Shown: positions 1 through 7,864, counted from the stretch's first letter. The stretch: DNA of 39,441 nt from an uncultured bacterium (GCA_903850545.1 CAINLW010000013.1:1-39441); one strand, 5' to 3'. Notes: generated by a model from the sequence alone, not told the origin. Numbers and translations are program-made.

Positions 1-262
1 AGAAGCTTTTGGCGCTTTCGTAAATATTGCTCCAGACACTGACGGACTTGTACATGTTTCTGAAATTGCACCATTTAGAGTTGATAATGTCGGGGATTAT
101 CTAAAAATAGGAGATAAAGTTCCGGTAGTAGTAAAAGAAGTAGACGAGAGAGACAGAATCGCATTGTCTATTAAAGCAACTGCGCCTGATTTTATAAAAA
201 GAAAGGTTGTTCCTGTGCCACCAAAACCACCGGTTCCACCTGCAGGACCAGCAAAAATTTAA
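1..262 (+). CDS. pnp: Polyribonucleotide nucleotidyltransferase, C-terminal S1 domain (partial)
   Basis: The frame is open from base 2 to the TAA at 260-262, and the 5' part lies outside the window. The visible 86 residues start with EAFGAFVNI and continue with [14 protein letters not shown], then [23 protein letters not shown]. This is the typical S1 RNA-binding domain at the end of PNPase, the phosphate-dependent 3'-5' exoribonuclease of mRNA decay. The tail after the domain is short and rich in proline ([16 protein letters not shown]). An S1 domain alone could also belong to ribosomal protein S1 or another S1 protein; the FGAFVNI...GLVHVSEI spacing and the terminal position favour PNPase. 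A strong hairpin terminator follows 25 nt after the stop. Confidence 0.8.
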   Translation, partial: EAFGAFVNIAPDTDGLVHVSEIAPFRVDNVGDYLKIGDKVPVVVKEVDERDRIALSIKATAPDFIKRKVVPVPPKPPVPPAGPAKI

Positions 263-286
263 ACTGGAGGATTAAGTAAACAAAAT

Positions 287-330
287 ACAAAATGCGAGTT
301 TCCACTCCTCGGAAACTCGCATTTTGTTTA
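287..330 (+). terminator. Intrinsic terminator after pnp
   Basis: A perfect 17-bp stem, 287-303 with 311-327, has a 7-nt loop (ACTCCTC) and runs into TTTTGTTTA. It lies just after the pnp stop and before the promoter of the next gene. Confidence 0.85.
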
Positions 331-350
331 GTGTAAATTTTGATATATTT

Positions 351-359
351 TGTTATAAT
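351..359 (+). promoter_or_regulatory. Extended -10 promoter of the gene at 382
   Basis: TGTTATAAT is a TG-n-TATAAT extended -10 element. No good -35 is seen. The predicted start site is about 366, giving a leader of roughly 16 nt before the ATG at 382, with no Shine-Dalgarno motif. Confidence 0.6.
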
Positions 360-381
360 ACAAAAACCAACCCTAAACAAA

Positions 382-1464
382 ATGAACGACGAAGATACAA
401 AAATTAAACAAAATGATACTGATTCCAACGCAAGAGAAATAATAGCAAATCAGCTGGATTCATTTATTAATCAAACAAACAACCAAAACAATGCTGATGT
501 TGCTTCTTATTATTCAAAACTAGAAAAGGAACCGGATCCTTTAATAAAAATTCCCGATATACCGACTCAAGAAACTCAAAAACAAACTAGACCAATAATC
601 AGAACATACAAAAGTGATGTAGAGGAAATGGTTCAAACAAATCACATCTCTTCAATCAACATTGCTCTCGCAGAAAACAAAAAAATAGCCGTTCAAACAC
701 AACAAGTTGATGTTGAAAATAAAAAAATATTAATAAATAAAAGTATTTTGATTTTGAGTGTTATATTAATTATTGGTGGGGCTGCAGCTTTTTTTGTTCC
801 AAAATTTTTAGTTAGTATGCAAAATAAAAAACCTGAACAACCTATTGAAACGGTAGACTCAAAACCAGTAATGACAGCCGATTCACAAGAAAAATTAAAC
901 ATCAAAGACATCAACATAAACAGAGTAAACACAACTTTGAAAGAAAGGGTTGATCAATCCGCGACATCACTTGGACAAATAAAAAACATATTTCTCACAG
1001 AAGGCACTGGCACCGAAGAAAAACTCATTACTTCAAAAAAATTCCTCTCTTTAATTGGAGCAACGGTTCCAGATGAAATACAAAGAACTCTAAAAGATCA
1101 ATATATGTTTGGTTTGCACAATTACAGTGGAATTCAAAAATTTCTTGTTTTAAAAGTCGGGTCTTTTGATACCACTTTTTCAGGAATGCTTAATTGGGAA
1201 ACAAATATGTGGAGTGATTTTAAAGAACTATTTAATCTACCTTCAGACAACACTAACCCCAATGACTTATTGGGAATGCAAATAAAAAAATTCCAAGACG
1301 CTACATTCAACAATAAAGATTGCAGAGTTGTAAAAGATTCCTCAGGTAATATTATATTTTTGTATTCGATAATAGACGATAACACAATAGTAATAACTAC
1401 TCTTCCAGACACATTGAAAGAAATAATGGAAAGAACGAGCAAGGCCAGGGTTGTTACGCAGTAA
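382..1464 (+). CDS. Single-pass membrane protein of unknown function
   Basis: The product has 360 residues, reading from ATG 382 (MNDEDTKIKQ). An upstream in-frame ATG at 340 would lie before the -10 box at 354-359, so 382 is preferred. The first about 119 residues are polar and rich in Asn, Gln and Thr. One hydrophobic segment (about 120-144, with ILILSVILIIGGAAAFF) then anchors the protein, leaving about 215 residues that are probably outside the cell. The C-terminal part is ordered-looking, with LKVGSFDTTFSGMLNWE and DSSGNIIFLYSIIDDNTIVI. I do not recognise a named family. Similar one-anchor proteins are common in Parcubacteria-like genomes. It stands alone between the pnp terminator and a DksA-like gene, so context gives no function. 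Confidence 0.75.
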   Translation: MNDEDTKIKQNDTDSNAREIIANQLDSFINQTNNQNNADVASYYSKLEKEPDPLIKIPDIPTQETQKQTRPIIRTYKSDVEEMVQTNHISSINIALAENKKIAVQTQQVDVENKKILINKSILILSVILIIGGAAAFFVPKFLVSMQNKKPEQPIETVDSKPVMTADSQEKLNIKDININRVNTTLKERVDQSATSLGQIKNIFLTEGTGTEEKLITSKKFLSLIGATVPDEIQRTLKDQYMFGLHNYSGIQKFLVLKVGSFDTTFSGMLNWETNMWSDFKELFNLPSDNTNPNDLLGMQIKKFQDATFNNKDCRVVKDSSGNIIFLYSIIDDNTIVITTLPDTLKEIMERTSKARVVTQ

Positions 1465-1552
1465 AACAACAACTTGTTTAATGAAGGGAGTTTGTTACAA
1501 TTAAATAGTCTGAATTTTTATCAGTGGATTGATTTAAAATTAAACTAATATT

Positions 1553-1912
1553 ATGGATATACAAAAAATTAAAATTAAACTCGAAAAAGAATTGGTTTTA
1601 TTGGAGGAGGAAATGCACGAAGTTGGACGAAAAAATCCTAGTAACCCTAAAAAATGGGAGCCCGTTGAAACAGATTTAAATGCTGATATGGCAGATGGTG
1701 ATGAAATTGCTGACGAAATGGAAAACTTCAGTGAAAACGAGTCAATTTTAAGCAAACTAGAACCTCAGTACAATGATGTTAAAGATGCTTTAGAAAAAAT
1801 TGAAAAAGGTACCTATGGAAAATGTGAGATTGGTGGGGAAAATATTACACAAGCAAGACTTAAAGCAAATCCGTCAGCAAGAACTTGTGTGAAGCACTCA
1901 AAAAAAGTATAA
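1553..1912 (+). CDS. DksA/TraR-family protein with degraded zinc site
   Basis: The product has 119 residues: an N-terminal helical hairpin, an acidic middle (DMADGDEIADE, like the DxxDxA tip of DksA) and a C-terminal TraR/DksA C4-type finger region beginning YGKCEIGGENI. The family acts on RNA polymerase through its secondary channel. The finger normally has four Cys (CxxC...CxxC). Here only Cys91 and Cys112 remain: Gly94 replaces the second Cys and His115 replaces the fourth. Zinc binding is therefore doubtful, or uses C/C/H only. Some known DksA paralogues also lack full Cys sets. The gene is monocistronic and is followed by a strong terminator. Start ATG 1553 has no Shine-Dalgarno motif. 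Confidence 0.85.
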   Translation: MDIQKIKIKLEKELVLLEEEMHEVGRKNPSNPKKWEPVETDLNADMADGDEIADEMENFSENESILSKLEPQYNDVKDALEKIEKGTYGKCEIGGENITQARLKANPSARTCVKHSKKV

Positions 1913-1937
1913 GGAAATAGTATAAGTATAAAAGAAA

Positions 1938-1985
1938 TAAAACAAAAAGGATTTTCGCAAAGCAAAAATCCTTTTTGTTTTATGT
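1938..1985. terminator. Intrinsic terminator after the DksA-like gene
   Basis: The 18-nt arms 1938-1955 and 1965-1982 are fully complementary (core AAAAAGGATTTT/AAAATCCTTTTT), with a loop containing CGCAAAGC. The stem is flanked by A-runs and T-runs, so it could stop transcription in both directions. Confidence 0.85.
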
Positions 1986-2017
1986 TATTTCGTATATATA
2001 CTGTATAATAGTTTCAG

Positions 2018-2051
2018 AATTATTCGTTGCCATTCGTAACATTCGTATAAT
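2018..2051 (+). repeat. ATTCGT-family repeat ending in a -10 box before comM
   Basis: Three ATTCGT words at about 2022, 2032 and 2041 form a short degenerate array. The last one continues into TATAAT (2046-2051), ending 11 nt before the comM ATG. A second TATAAT lies at 2004-2009. The same word family recurs at 10.7, 11.9, 27.5 and 30.7 kb. Confidence 0.7.
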
Positions 2052-2062
2052 TTCCGTATCAT

Positions 2063-3652
2063 ATGAGCTTTGCCAAAACTTTTAGTGCACAAACGATAGG
2101 TCTAGGTGCAAAAATAATAGATGTTGAAATCGATCTTTCAAAGGGTCTAAATAATTTTACAATTGTCGGGCTACCAGACAAAGGGGTGGGGGAATCAAAA
2201 GACAGAGTGTCGGCCTCTGTTAAAAACTGTGGTTTTATTTCTCCAAAAAGCTTAAACCAAAAAACGGTTGTATCGCTTGCTCCAGCCGATATTAAAAAAG
2301 AAGGTCCGATTTTTGACGTTGCCATATCTCTTGCATACCTCCTTGCTAGCGAAGAAATAAAATTTGATTCAAAAAAGAAACTTTTTCTTGGTGAACTTTC
2401 TCTTGATGGAAACTTAAGAGGGGTAAATGGTGTTCTTCCAATAGTTGCAGAGGCAAAAGCTAGAGGTTTTACCGAGGTCTTTTTACCAAAAGACAATGCG
2501 AGAGAGGCTGCACTTGTTTCCGGGATTACCATCTACGGTGTAAATAATTTAAAGGAAATTATTGAACATTTGAATATCAAACCTAAAGATGCAAACCGAG
2601 ATTTTGAAAAATTTCTCGGAGAAAAAAAAGTTCCAAAAAAACTAGAACCACAACCTCAAACAGAAATAATTCTAGAGGATGATACTGACGAAACACATAT
2701 AGATTTCAGCGAAATAAAAGGCCAAGAAACAGCCAAGAGGGGTTTGGAAATTGCAGCAGCTGGCGGACACAACATTGCAATGTATGGACCTCCTGGTACA
2801 GGAAAAACAATGCTTGCAAAAGCTTTTGCTCATATATTACCTTCGCTTTCATTTGATGAAATACTTGAAATTACCTCAATTCACTCTATTGCTGGAGTAT
2901 TAAAAAGGGATATTATTACAAAATCTCCAGTTCGTTCTCCACATCACACCGCTTCATATGTTTCTATTGTAGGTGGAGGTACTATTCCTAAACCTGGAGA
3001 AATAACTCTCGCTCATCGCGGAGTACTATTTTTGGATGAATTTCCGGAATTTGATAGAAAGGTAATCGACACACTTCGTGAACCGCTTGAAGAAAGCGAG
3101 ATAAGTATTTCAAGAGCTAGAGGCACCGTTACATTTCCTGCAAATTTTATTTTAATCGCAGCAATGAACCCTTGTCCTTGTGGAAACTTTGGTTCAAAAA
3201 CAAAAGAGTGTATTTGCAAACCAACCGACCTGCTAAGGTATCAAAGAAAAATTTCTGGTCCTATCATAGACAGAATAGATATGTGGGTAGAAGTTTCACA
3301 AATTAATTATGAGAAACTAAGCGAAAAAGATGAAGGTAAAAAAGAAACTATAAAAATAAAAGAAAGGGTTATTAAAGCAAGGGAGGTACAAAAAGAAAGA
3401 TTTGCAAAAGCTGGTAGAAAAATAAAAACTAATAGTGAAATGTCATCAAAAGATCTCTCTAAAATTGCTGATTTAGAAGATAAAGCAAAAGAAATACTAA
3501 ACACTTCAGCTAAAAAATTGGATCTATCAGCTCGTGCATATCATAGAATTATCAAACTCGCGAGAACCATCGCCGACTTAGAAGGGAACGGGACAATAAA
3601 TTCTTCTCATATACTTGAAGCATTGCAATATAGACCGAAGAGGAATCAGTAA
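2063..3652 (+). CDS. comM: Mg-chelatase-like AAA+ ATPase ComM/YifB
   Basis: The product has 529 residues, the usual length for ComM. The N-terminal ChlI-like domain begins MSFAKTFSAQTIGLGAKIIDVE and includes FTIVGLPDKGVGESKDRV. The AAA+ core has Walker A GPPGTGKT at residues 242-249 and a Walker B-type GVLFLDEFPEF. The Mg-chelatase signature AAMNPCPCGNFG follows, then a C-terminal helical domain (LDLSARAYHRIIKLARTIADL). ComM is a hexameric helicase that extends heteroduplex DNA (branch migration) during natural transformation. The window also encodes ruvB, ruvC, pcrA and a secretion/pilin system, so a role in integrating imported DNA is plausible. Transcription probably starts from a -10 box lying in the ATTCGT repeat. 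Confidence 0.95.
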   Translation: MSFAKTFSAQTIGLGAKIIDVEIDLSKGLNNFTIVGLPDKGVGESKDRVSASVKNCGFISPKSLNQKTVVSLAPADIKKEGPIFDVAISLAYLLASEEIKFDSKKKLFLGELSLDGNLRGVNGVLPIVAEAKARGFTEVFLPKDNAREAALVSGITIYGVNNLKEIIEHLNIKPKDANRDFEKFLGEKKVPKKLEPQPQTEIILEDDTDETHIDFSEIKGQETAKRGLEIAAAGGHNIAMYGPPGTGKTMLAKAFAHILPSLSFDEILEITSIHSIAGVLKRDIITKSPVRSPHHTASYVSIVGGGTIPKPGEITLAHRGVLFLDEFPEFDRKVIDTLREPLEESEISISRARGTVTFPANFILIAAMNPCPCGNFGSKTKECICKPTDLLRYQRKISGPIIDRIDMWVEVSQINYEKLSEKDEGKKETIKIKERVIKAREVQKERFAKAGRKIKTNSEMSSKDLSKIADLEDKAKEILNTSAKKLDLSARAYHRIIKLARTIADLEGNGTINSSHILEALQYRPKRNQ

Positions 3653-3688
3653 AAGTTTAAAGTTTATAACGCCGAAAACAATACAAAT

Positions 3689-3725
3689 AAAAAGAATTTT
3701 CGCTCTGCGAAAATTCTTTTTTGTG
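3689..3725. terminator. Bidirectional terminator between comM and the M23 gene
   Basis: The 15-bp perfect stem, 3689-3703 with 3707-3721, has the 3-nt loop TCT. A-runs and T-runs flank it, and it sits between two convergent genes. Confidence 0.85.
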
Positions 3726-3728
3726 TTT

Positions 3729-3770
3729 ATATTAACTTTATAGACTTTACGGAATTTAGATTTTAGACTA
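3729..3770 (-). repeat. AGTCTAAAG-family repeat overlapping the M23 gene stop
   Basis: Read on the minus strand, the stop codon of the M23 gene is the first three bases of TAGTCTAAAATCTAAATTCC, which continues into TAAAGTCTATAAAGTT. The same word family occurs at the comM stop (TAAAAGTTTAAAGTTTATAA), at the ruvC stop (35575) and at the stop of the acidic-protein gene (35688). Confidence 0.6.
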
Positions 3771-4877
3771 ATTTAGGGGGTTCTTCGCTCCACGAACCTC
3801 AAAGTGCAAGTGTGGTCCTGTTGAATGTCCAGTATTTCCTGTAAGTCCTATTATTTGGCCTTGATATACAAAATCTCCAACATTTACATTTACCGCGCTC
3901 ATGTGTCCATAAACGGTTTGTGTTCCATTATTATGAGAAATAACAACATATTTTCCGTATCCTCCGTTCCAACCAGAAGATCTGGCAATTATTACTTGAC
4001 CAGCCGCAGCCGCATACAAAGTCGATCCAGTATGAATTCCTATATCAACAGCATTATATCCGTGTATCCCTTGTGTTTTTATACCACCAGATATTGGTCT
4101 AATATAATATCCGGCAAGTTCTGGACCACTACCACCTCTATATGGATTTGCACTAGACGATTTTATTGTTCCACTTACTCTAACAATTCCTTCACCATCA
4201 GGAATTACAATTGTATCACCGAGTGCTAAAACTGAATCTGATTCTAATCCATTAAATTGAGATATTTCTCCAACATCACCTTTATATTTCTTAGCAATTG
4301 ATTTCAGAGTGTCTCCTTTAATAACAGTATGTAAAGTTCCTGAAACTGGCAAAATTACGAGTGTTTGTCCTTCTTTTATACCAGCTGAGCCAATATCATT
4401 AGCCCAAATAATTGTGTTTGTGGTAACTCCATACATTTTTGCTATTGATGACAAGGTATCTCCTTTTCTTACTGTATATTTGCTAATTTGCCCAGTACTT
4501 ATGGAGTCTTCAATGTCAGCAGAAGTTCCTGAAGGACCACTATCAGCTATCAAAGCTTCACCATCATCTGCAGTATTTATATCTCCGCCTCCGACAGCCG
4601 CGTTTGAATCAAAATTTACTGTGCCTGTAAGAAGAGGGACGTTTTGTGAATTTGTTTCTGTGTCTATAATCTGAGTGTTATTGGGATTTCCTGCAAAAAA
4701 ATCTGAAATTGCTGAGAAAATACTAGCGTTTGCTGTAACAGGAAGGAAATAACTAAGAGAAAAAATCATTACAAAAACAACCAACCAGTTTGTATAAATG
4801 GCTAAAAATATAGATTTTATTGATTGACTTTCGGAGTTTTCCTCTCTTTTAAAGTCAGCTATAGTTTTTTTACTCAA
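3768..4877 (-). CDS. LysM and M23-peptidase cell-wall hydrolase
   Basis: The product has 369 residues. One hydrophobic segment at about 31-48 (WLVVFVMIFSLSYFLPV) acts as a signal or anchor. A low-complexity linker follows. LysM 1 (about 134-177, YTVRKGDTLSSIAKMYG) and LysM 2 (about 183-226, HTVIKGDTLKSIAKKY) bind peptidoglycan. The C-terminal M23 domain (about 266-364) has the zinc ligands H272 and D278 in HGYNAVD and H358 in HLHF; the catalytic H356 is also present. The protein ends soon after HLHFEVRGAKNPLN, as is usual for M23. The family cuts peptide cross-links in the wall, acting in division, growth or assembly of trans-envelope machines. The start is a TTG at 4875-4877, as no ATG fits. 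The stop lies in an AGTCTAAAG repeat. Confidence 0.92.
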   Translation of the reverse strand: MSKKTIADFKREENSESQSIKSIFLAIYTNWLVVFVMIFSLSYFLPVTANASIFSAISDFFAGNPNNTQIIDTETNSQNVPLLTGTVNFDSNAAVGGGDINTADDGEALIADSGPSGTSADIEDSISTGQISKYTVRKGDTLSSIAKMYGVTTNTIIWANDIGSAGIKEGQTLVILPVSGTLHTVIKGDTLKSIAKKYKGDVGEISQFNGLESDSVLALGDTIVIPDGEGIVRVSGTIKSSSANPYRGGSGPELAGYYIRPISGGIKTQGIHGYNAVDIGIHTGSTLYAAAAGQVIIARSSGWNGGYGKYVVISHNNGTQTVYGHMSAVNVNVGDFVYQGQIIGLTGNTGHSTGPHLHFEVRGAKNPLN

Positions 4878-5006
4878 AATATTCTTATTTTTAAAGGTTT
4901 TTCTGCTGTTCTGAATTTATATGCTTCTGTTGAGCCATATTTCAGCATTTTCCGTCTTTTTCAGTATTTGTTAATTATACTACCCAAGAGAAAGGAGTCA
5001 ACGTAG

Positions 5007-5015
5007 TTATCCACA
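5007..5015 (+). promoter_or_regulatory. Isolated consensus DnaA box
   Basis: TTATCCACA matches the DnaA-box consensus exactly and is followed by GG. It stands alone, far from dnaA, between M23 and pcrA. It could be a regulatory DnaA site or chance. Confidence 0.4.
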
Positions 5016-5050
5016 GGATAGGTGTTAGCTATTAGCTACTAGCTGGTAGG

Positions 5051-5107
5051 AAAAATAATTCTAGGAGGAATTTCCGCTTTGCGAAAATTCCTCCTAGAAT
5101 TATTTTT
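5051..5107. repeat. 23-bp perfect hairpin flanked by inverted TAGCT repeats
   Basis: Arms 5051-5073 and 5085-5107 are perfectly complementary. The loop contains CCGCTTTGCG. Outside it lie inverted copies of GCTRTTAGCTACTAGCT (about 5032-5048 and 5145-5161). It sits upstream of both flanking genes, so it cannot end either of them. It resembles a non-autonomous palindromic element. Confidence 0.7.
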
Positions 5108-5172
5108 TTGACTTATCGCATATTTTATATTTTTTAACCCCTAAAAGCTAGTAGCTAACAGCTTGCATGTGT

Positions 5173-5178
5173 TATATT
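5173..5178 (+). promoter_or_regulatory. -10 box giving a leaderless pcrA mRNA
   Basis: TATATT ends 6 nt before the ATG at 5185. The usual -10 to +1 distance puts the start site on or next to the A of the ATG. There is no Shine-Dalgarno sequence. Confidence 0.6.
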
Positions 5179-5184
5179 AGTTCT

Positions 5185-7128
5185 ATGCCACACCTTTTAG
5201 GATTAAACGAAAAACAAAAAGAGGCCGTTTTGCAAAAAGACGGGCCTATTTTAATTATTGCTGGTGCAGGGGCAGGCAAAACAAAAACTTTGGCACATAG
5301 AATTTTGCATTTAATAAAAAATGGTGTTCATCCTGAAAATATCCTTGCGATAACCTTCACAAACAAAGCTTCAAAAGAAATGAGGGAGAGGGTGGAAAAG
5401 ATTATTGCTCATGATAAAACCCTTAACATTCCATTAAGTTATCATTACAAACCTTTCATAAGTACATTTCACTCGCTTGGAGTTCATATAATAAAAGAAA
5501 ACAGTGGACTAATAGGTTTAATAAAAAACTTTAGCATTATGGATAGAAGCGATTCTTCAAAACTTATAAAAGAGTGCCTGAGAAGCTTAGATATAGATTC
5601 CAAACAATTCGAACCTAATAAAATTTTAAACATTATATCTCGTGAAAAAGGGGATTTGAATACTATTGAAAATTATACAGCCGGTGTAGAAGATGGGTAT
5701 ACTTTAAAATCTGTAACAGCAAAAGTTTGGCCAATGTATGAACAAAAACTAGCTCAAGAAAAAGCTTTGGATTTTGATGATTTATTGTTAAAAACCTACA
5801 ATATTTTAAAAAAACATAAGGAGGTTCTAGAAAAATATCAAAATCTTTGGAAATATATCCACATAGATGAATATCAGGACACAAACAAAGTTCAATATAT
5901 GACCGCAAAACTTTTGGCTGAAAAAAACAGGAATATTTGCGTGGTGGGGGATATAGACCAAAGTATTTATAGTTGGCGTGGAGCAGACATTCAAAACATT
6001 TTAAGTTTTGAGGAGGACTATCCTGAGGCAAAAGTAATCTTGCTTGAAGAAAATTATCGTTCAACCCAAACTATCCTTGCGGTAGCAAACGAAGTCATAC
6101 AAAAAAATAAATTGAGAAGGGAAAAAAATCTTTTTACAAAAAACATTGTAGGAGAAAAAGTCTCGTTCCTAAAGGCTTTAAACGAGATAGAGGAAGCTAG
6201 ATTTATAGCCAGAAAATCACAAGAACTGATTGAGAAAGGCGCCAACCCTAGAGAAATAGCCGTGCTTTATAGGGCTAATTTTCAATCTCGCGTGCTTGAA
6301 GAAGCTTTCTTAACTGAAAGTGTCCCATATCAAGTTCTGGGAACAAAATTCTTTGATAGAAAGGAAGTCAAAGATGTTTTGTCCTTTCTGCGTGCAAGTG
6401 TCAACCCAGAAAGCTTGAGTGATTTAAAGAGGATAATAAATGTTCCAGCAAGAGGAATCGGTAAGGTAACTATTTTAAAAATATTTGAAGGAAATAAAGA
6501 CAAATTGCCAGATGGTATAAAGGAAAAGGTAAATAATTTTTATAATTTACTTGCAAAAATAAAAAGCGATACGGAAAAATCAAAGCCTTCAGAAGTAATT
6601 AAATTTATTATAAAAGAATCTGGACTTGAATTAGAATTACAAAAAGGAACAGATGAAGACAAAGAAAGACTTGAAAACATGCGCGAGCTTGCGACTTTAG
6701 CAATCAAATATGATCATCTCCCAAAACCAGAAGGTATAGAAAAACTTTTGGAAGAATCGTCACTTGCTTCAGACCAAGACTCATTAGAAAAAAATGAAAA
6801 CGCTGTAAAACTTATGACTGTCCACGCATCAAAAGGTTTAGAATTTGATTATATTTTTGTTACCGGACTAGAACAAGATCTTTTTCCTCACCAAGGAATG
6901 GGCGTTGATGCAAAAACCCCTGAAGAAATGGAAGAGGAGAGGAGATTGTTTTATGTAGCTTTGACTCGCGCAAGAATTAAGTTATTCTTAACATATGCTG
7001 AGATGCGAACAATTTACGGTTCACAACAAATGAATCTCCCTTCAATTTTTCTCGGAGAATTTGATAATGGTCATCTTGAGGAAGAAAATTTCGAATATCG
7101 TGAAAAAATTGTCTACCTTGAGTGGTAA
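5185..7128 (+). CDS. pcrA: UvrD/PcrA-type superfamily 1 DNA helicase
   Basis: The product has 647 residues from ATG 5185 (MPHLLGLNEKQKEAVL). The in-frame upstream ATG at 5167 lies before the -10 box and is rejected. Motifs appear in order: the Q motif LNEKQKEAV, motif I AGAGAGKTKTL, motif Ia AITFTNKASKEMRERV, motif II HIDEYQDTN, motif III GDIDQSIYSWRGAD, motif IV LEENYRST, motif V TVHASKGLEFDYIFV and motif VI FYVALTRAR. This is a 3'-5' ATP-driven helicase used in nucleotide excision and mismatch repair, in clearing replication blocks and in plasmid replication. At about 650 residues it is slightly shorter than the 720 usual for PcrA, with a short C-terminal tail. The gene looks monocistronic, and an RAYT element follows directly after its stop. 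Confidence 0.95.
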   Translation: MPHLLGLNEKQKEAVLQKDGPILIIAGAGAGKTKTLAHRILHLIKNGVHPENILAITFTNKASKEMRERVEKIIAHDKTLNIPLSYHYKPFISTFHSLGVHIIKENSGLIGLIKNFSIMDRSDSSKLIKECLRSLDIDSKQFEPNKILNIISREKGDLNTIENYTAGVEDGYTLKSVTAKVWPMYEQKLAQEKALDFDDLLLKTYNILKKHKEVLEKYQNLWKYIHIDEYQDTNKVQYMTAKLLAEKNRNICVVGDIDQSIYSWRGADIQNILSFEEDYPEAKVILLEENYRSTQTILAVANEVIQKNKLRREKNLFTKNIVGEKVSFLKALNEIEEARFIARKSQELIEKGANPREIAVLYRANFQSRVLEEAFLTESVPYQVLGTKFFDRKEVKDVLSFLRASVNPESLSDLKRIINVPARGIGKVTILKIFEGNKDKLPDGIKEKVNNFYNLLAKIKSDTEKSKPSEVIKFIIKESGLELELQKGTDEDKERLENMRELATLAIKYDHLPKPEGIEKLLEESSLASDQDSLEKNENAVKLMTVHASKGLEFDYIFVTGLEQDLFPHQGMGVDAKTPEEMEEERRLFYVALTRARIKLFLTYAEMRTIYGSQQMNLPSIFLGEFDNGHLEEENFEYREKIVYLEW

Positions 7129-7157
7129 CTTACTTGGAAGCAAGGCTTCCAAGTAAG
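7129..7157. repeat. RAYT-associated palindrome, upstream copy
   Basis: The arms CTTACTTGGAAGC and GCTTCCAAGTAAG enclose an AAG loop in a perfect 13-bp stem. It lies between the pcrA stop and the -10 box of the transposase gene. It is one of three copies of the same palindrome. Confidence 0.85.
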
Positions 7158-7158
7158 A

Positions 7159-7164
7159 TATAAT
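7159..7164 (+). promoter_or_regulatory. -10 box of the RAYT gene
   Basis: TATAAT ends 7 nt before the ATG at 7172, so the mRNA is predicted to be leaderless. The box abuts the upstream palindrome. Confidence 0.65.
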
Positions 7165-7171
7165 AATTACT

Positions 7172-7828
7172 ATGGGCTCTAGAAAAATTCCCTTCATAAA
7201 TAATGAGTATTATCACATCTATAACAGAGGTGTCGACAAACGAGAAACATTTTTAGATAAAAATGATTTTTTACATTTTCTTGATGGTATTAAAGAATTT
7301 AATAGACCAGAAACAATAGGTAGTCTATACGAAAACTCATTTAGAAAAAGCGAGCCTTCACTTGGAAGCAAGGCTTCCAAGTTAGTGGACATAATCGCTT
7401 TTTGTATAAACCCGAACCATTTTCATATAATTCTCAAGCAGAATTCAGACAAAGGCATAGAAAAATTTATGCAAAAATTAGGCACTAGTTATACTAAATA
7501 TTTTAATAACAAAAACAAGAGAAGCGGTGCTCTATTCCAAGACAAATTTAAAGCAAAACACATCGATAATAATGAATATCTTTTATATATTAGCGCATAT
7601 GTAAATTTAAATAACAAAATACATCACATTCCTGAAGATAAAATATATATATCTAGTATGGAAGAATATGACAAAAATATTATTGATATTTGTAATAAAG
7701 AGATAATTCTCGATCAATACAACAATAATCACGAATACATAACCACCATAAATGAACTGCTTCCAGAATTAATGAGACAGAAGTCAGAAAAAAGAGAATT
7801 GGAACAGGAATTCGGAGAAATCATATAA
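7172..7828 (+). CDS. REP-associated tyrosine transposase (RAYT, Y1/HUH family)
   Basis: The product has 218 residues. The N-terminus NNEYYHIYNRGVDKRETF is typical of RAYT/TnpA_REP proteins. The HUH metal motif is HFH in NPNHFHIIL. The likely catalytic tyrosine is in LGTSYTKYF, followed by GALFQDKFKAKHI. The family cuts and rejoins single-stranded DNA at REP palindromes. Here the ACTTGGAAGC-AAG-GCTTCCAAGT palindrome occurs upstream, downstream and inside the gene. The internal copy is read in frame as LGSKASK, just before the HUH region, so the gene remains open. No TnpB partner is present. The protein may be active, although an insert next to the active-site strand could alter it. The gene separates pcrA from rsmA. 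Confidence 0.92.
   Translation: MGSRKIPFINNEYYHIYNRGVDKRETFLDKNDFLHFLDGIKEFNRPETIGSLYENSFRKSEPSLGSKASKLVDIIAFCINPNHFHIILKQNSDKGIEKFMQKLGTSYTKYFNNKNKRSGALFQDKFKAKHIDNNEYLLYISAYVNLNNKIHHIPEDKIYISSMEEYDKNIIDICNKEIILDQYNNNHEYITTINELLPELMRQKSEKRELEQEFGEII
7360..7382. repeat. RAYT palindrome inside the transposase gene
   Basis: The 10-bp arms 7360-7369 and 7373-7382 have an AAG loop. The sequence matches the two flanking copies and is translated in frame as LGSKASK. No stop is created. Confidence 0.9.
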
Positions 7829-7833
7829 TAAAC

Positions 7834-7856
7834 ACTTGGAAGCAAGGCTTCCAAGT
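7834..7856. repeat. RAYT palindrome, downstream copy
   Basis: The 10-bp arms 7834-7843 and 7847-7856 have an AAG loop, 6 nt after the transposase stop. Its right edge runs into TAAAAT (7856-7861), a possible weak -10 box 3 nt before the rsmA ATG. Confidence 0.85.
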
Positions 7857-7864
7857 AAAATGCC

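Larger units (their letters stand above)
4878..5184. other. Divergent intergenic region with a large palindrome and TAGCT repeats
   Basis: These 307 bases separate the divergent M23 and pcrA genes. They hold a consensus DnaA-box word (5007-5015), a TAGCT-family repeat (about 5029-5049), a 23-bp perfect hairpin (5051-5107), an inverted TAGCT copy (about 5144-5163) and the pcrA -10 box. I see no open reading frame of note and no tRNA. Confidence 0.7.

Noticed and set aside
3825-4229. Plus-strand open frame opposite the M23 gene
   Set aside because: The opposite frame encodes recognisable LysM and M23 motifs. The plus-strand frame has low-complexity Ser/Tyr-rich sequence and no start context.
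5051-5107. Terminator for the M23 gene or pcrA
   Set aside because: It lies upstream of both divergent genes, so it cannot end either transcript.
7172-7828. Complete IS200/IS605 insertion sequence
   Set aside because: There is no TnpB gene and no typical IS ends. The protein and the palindromes fit an RAYT/REP arrangement better.
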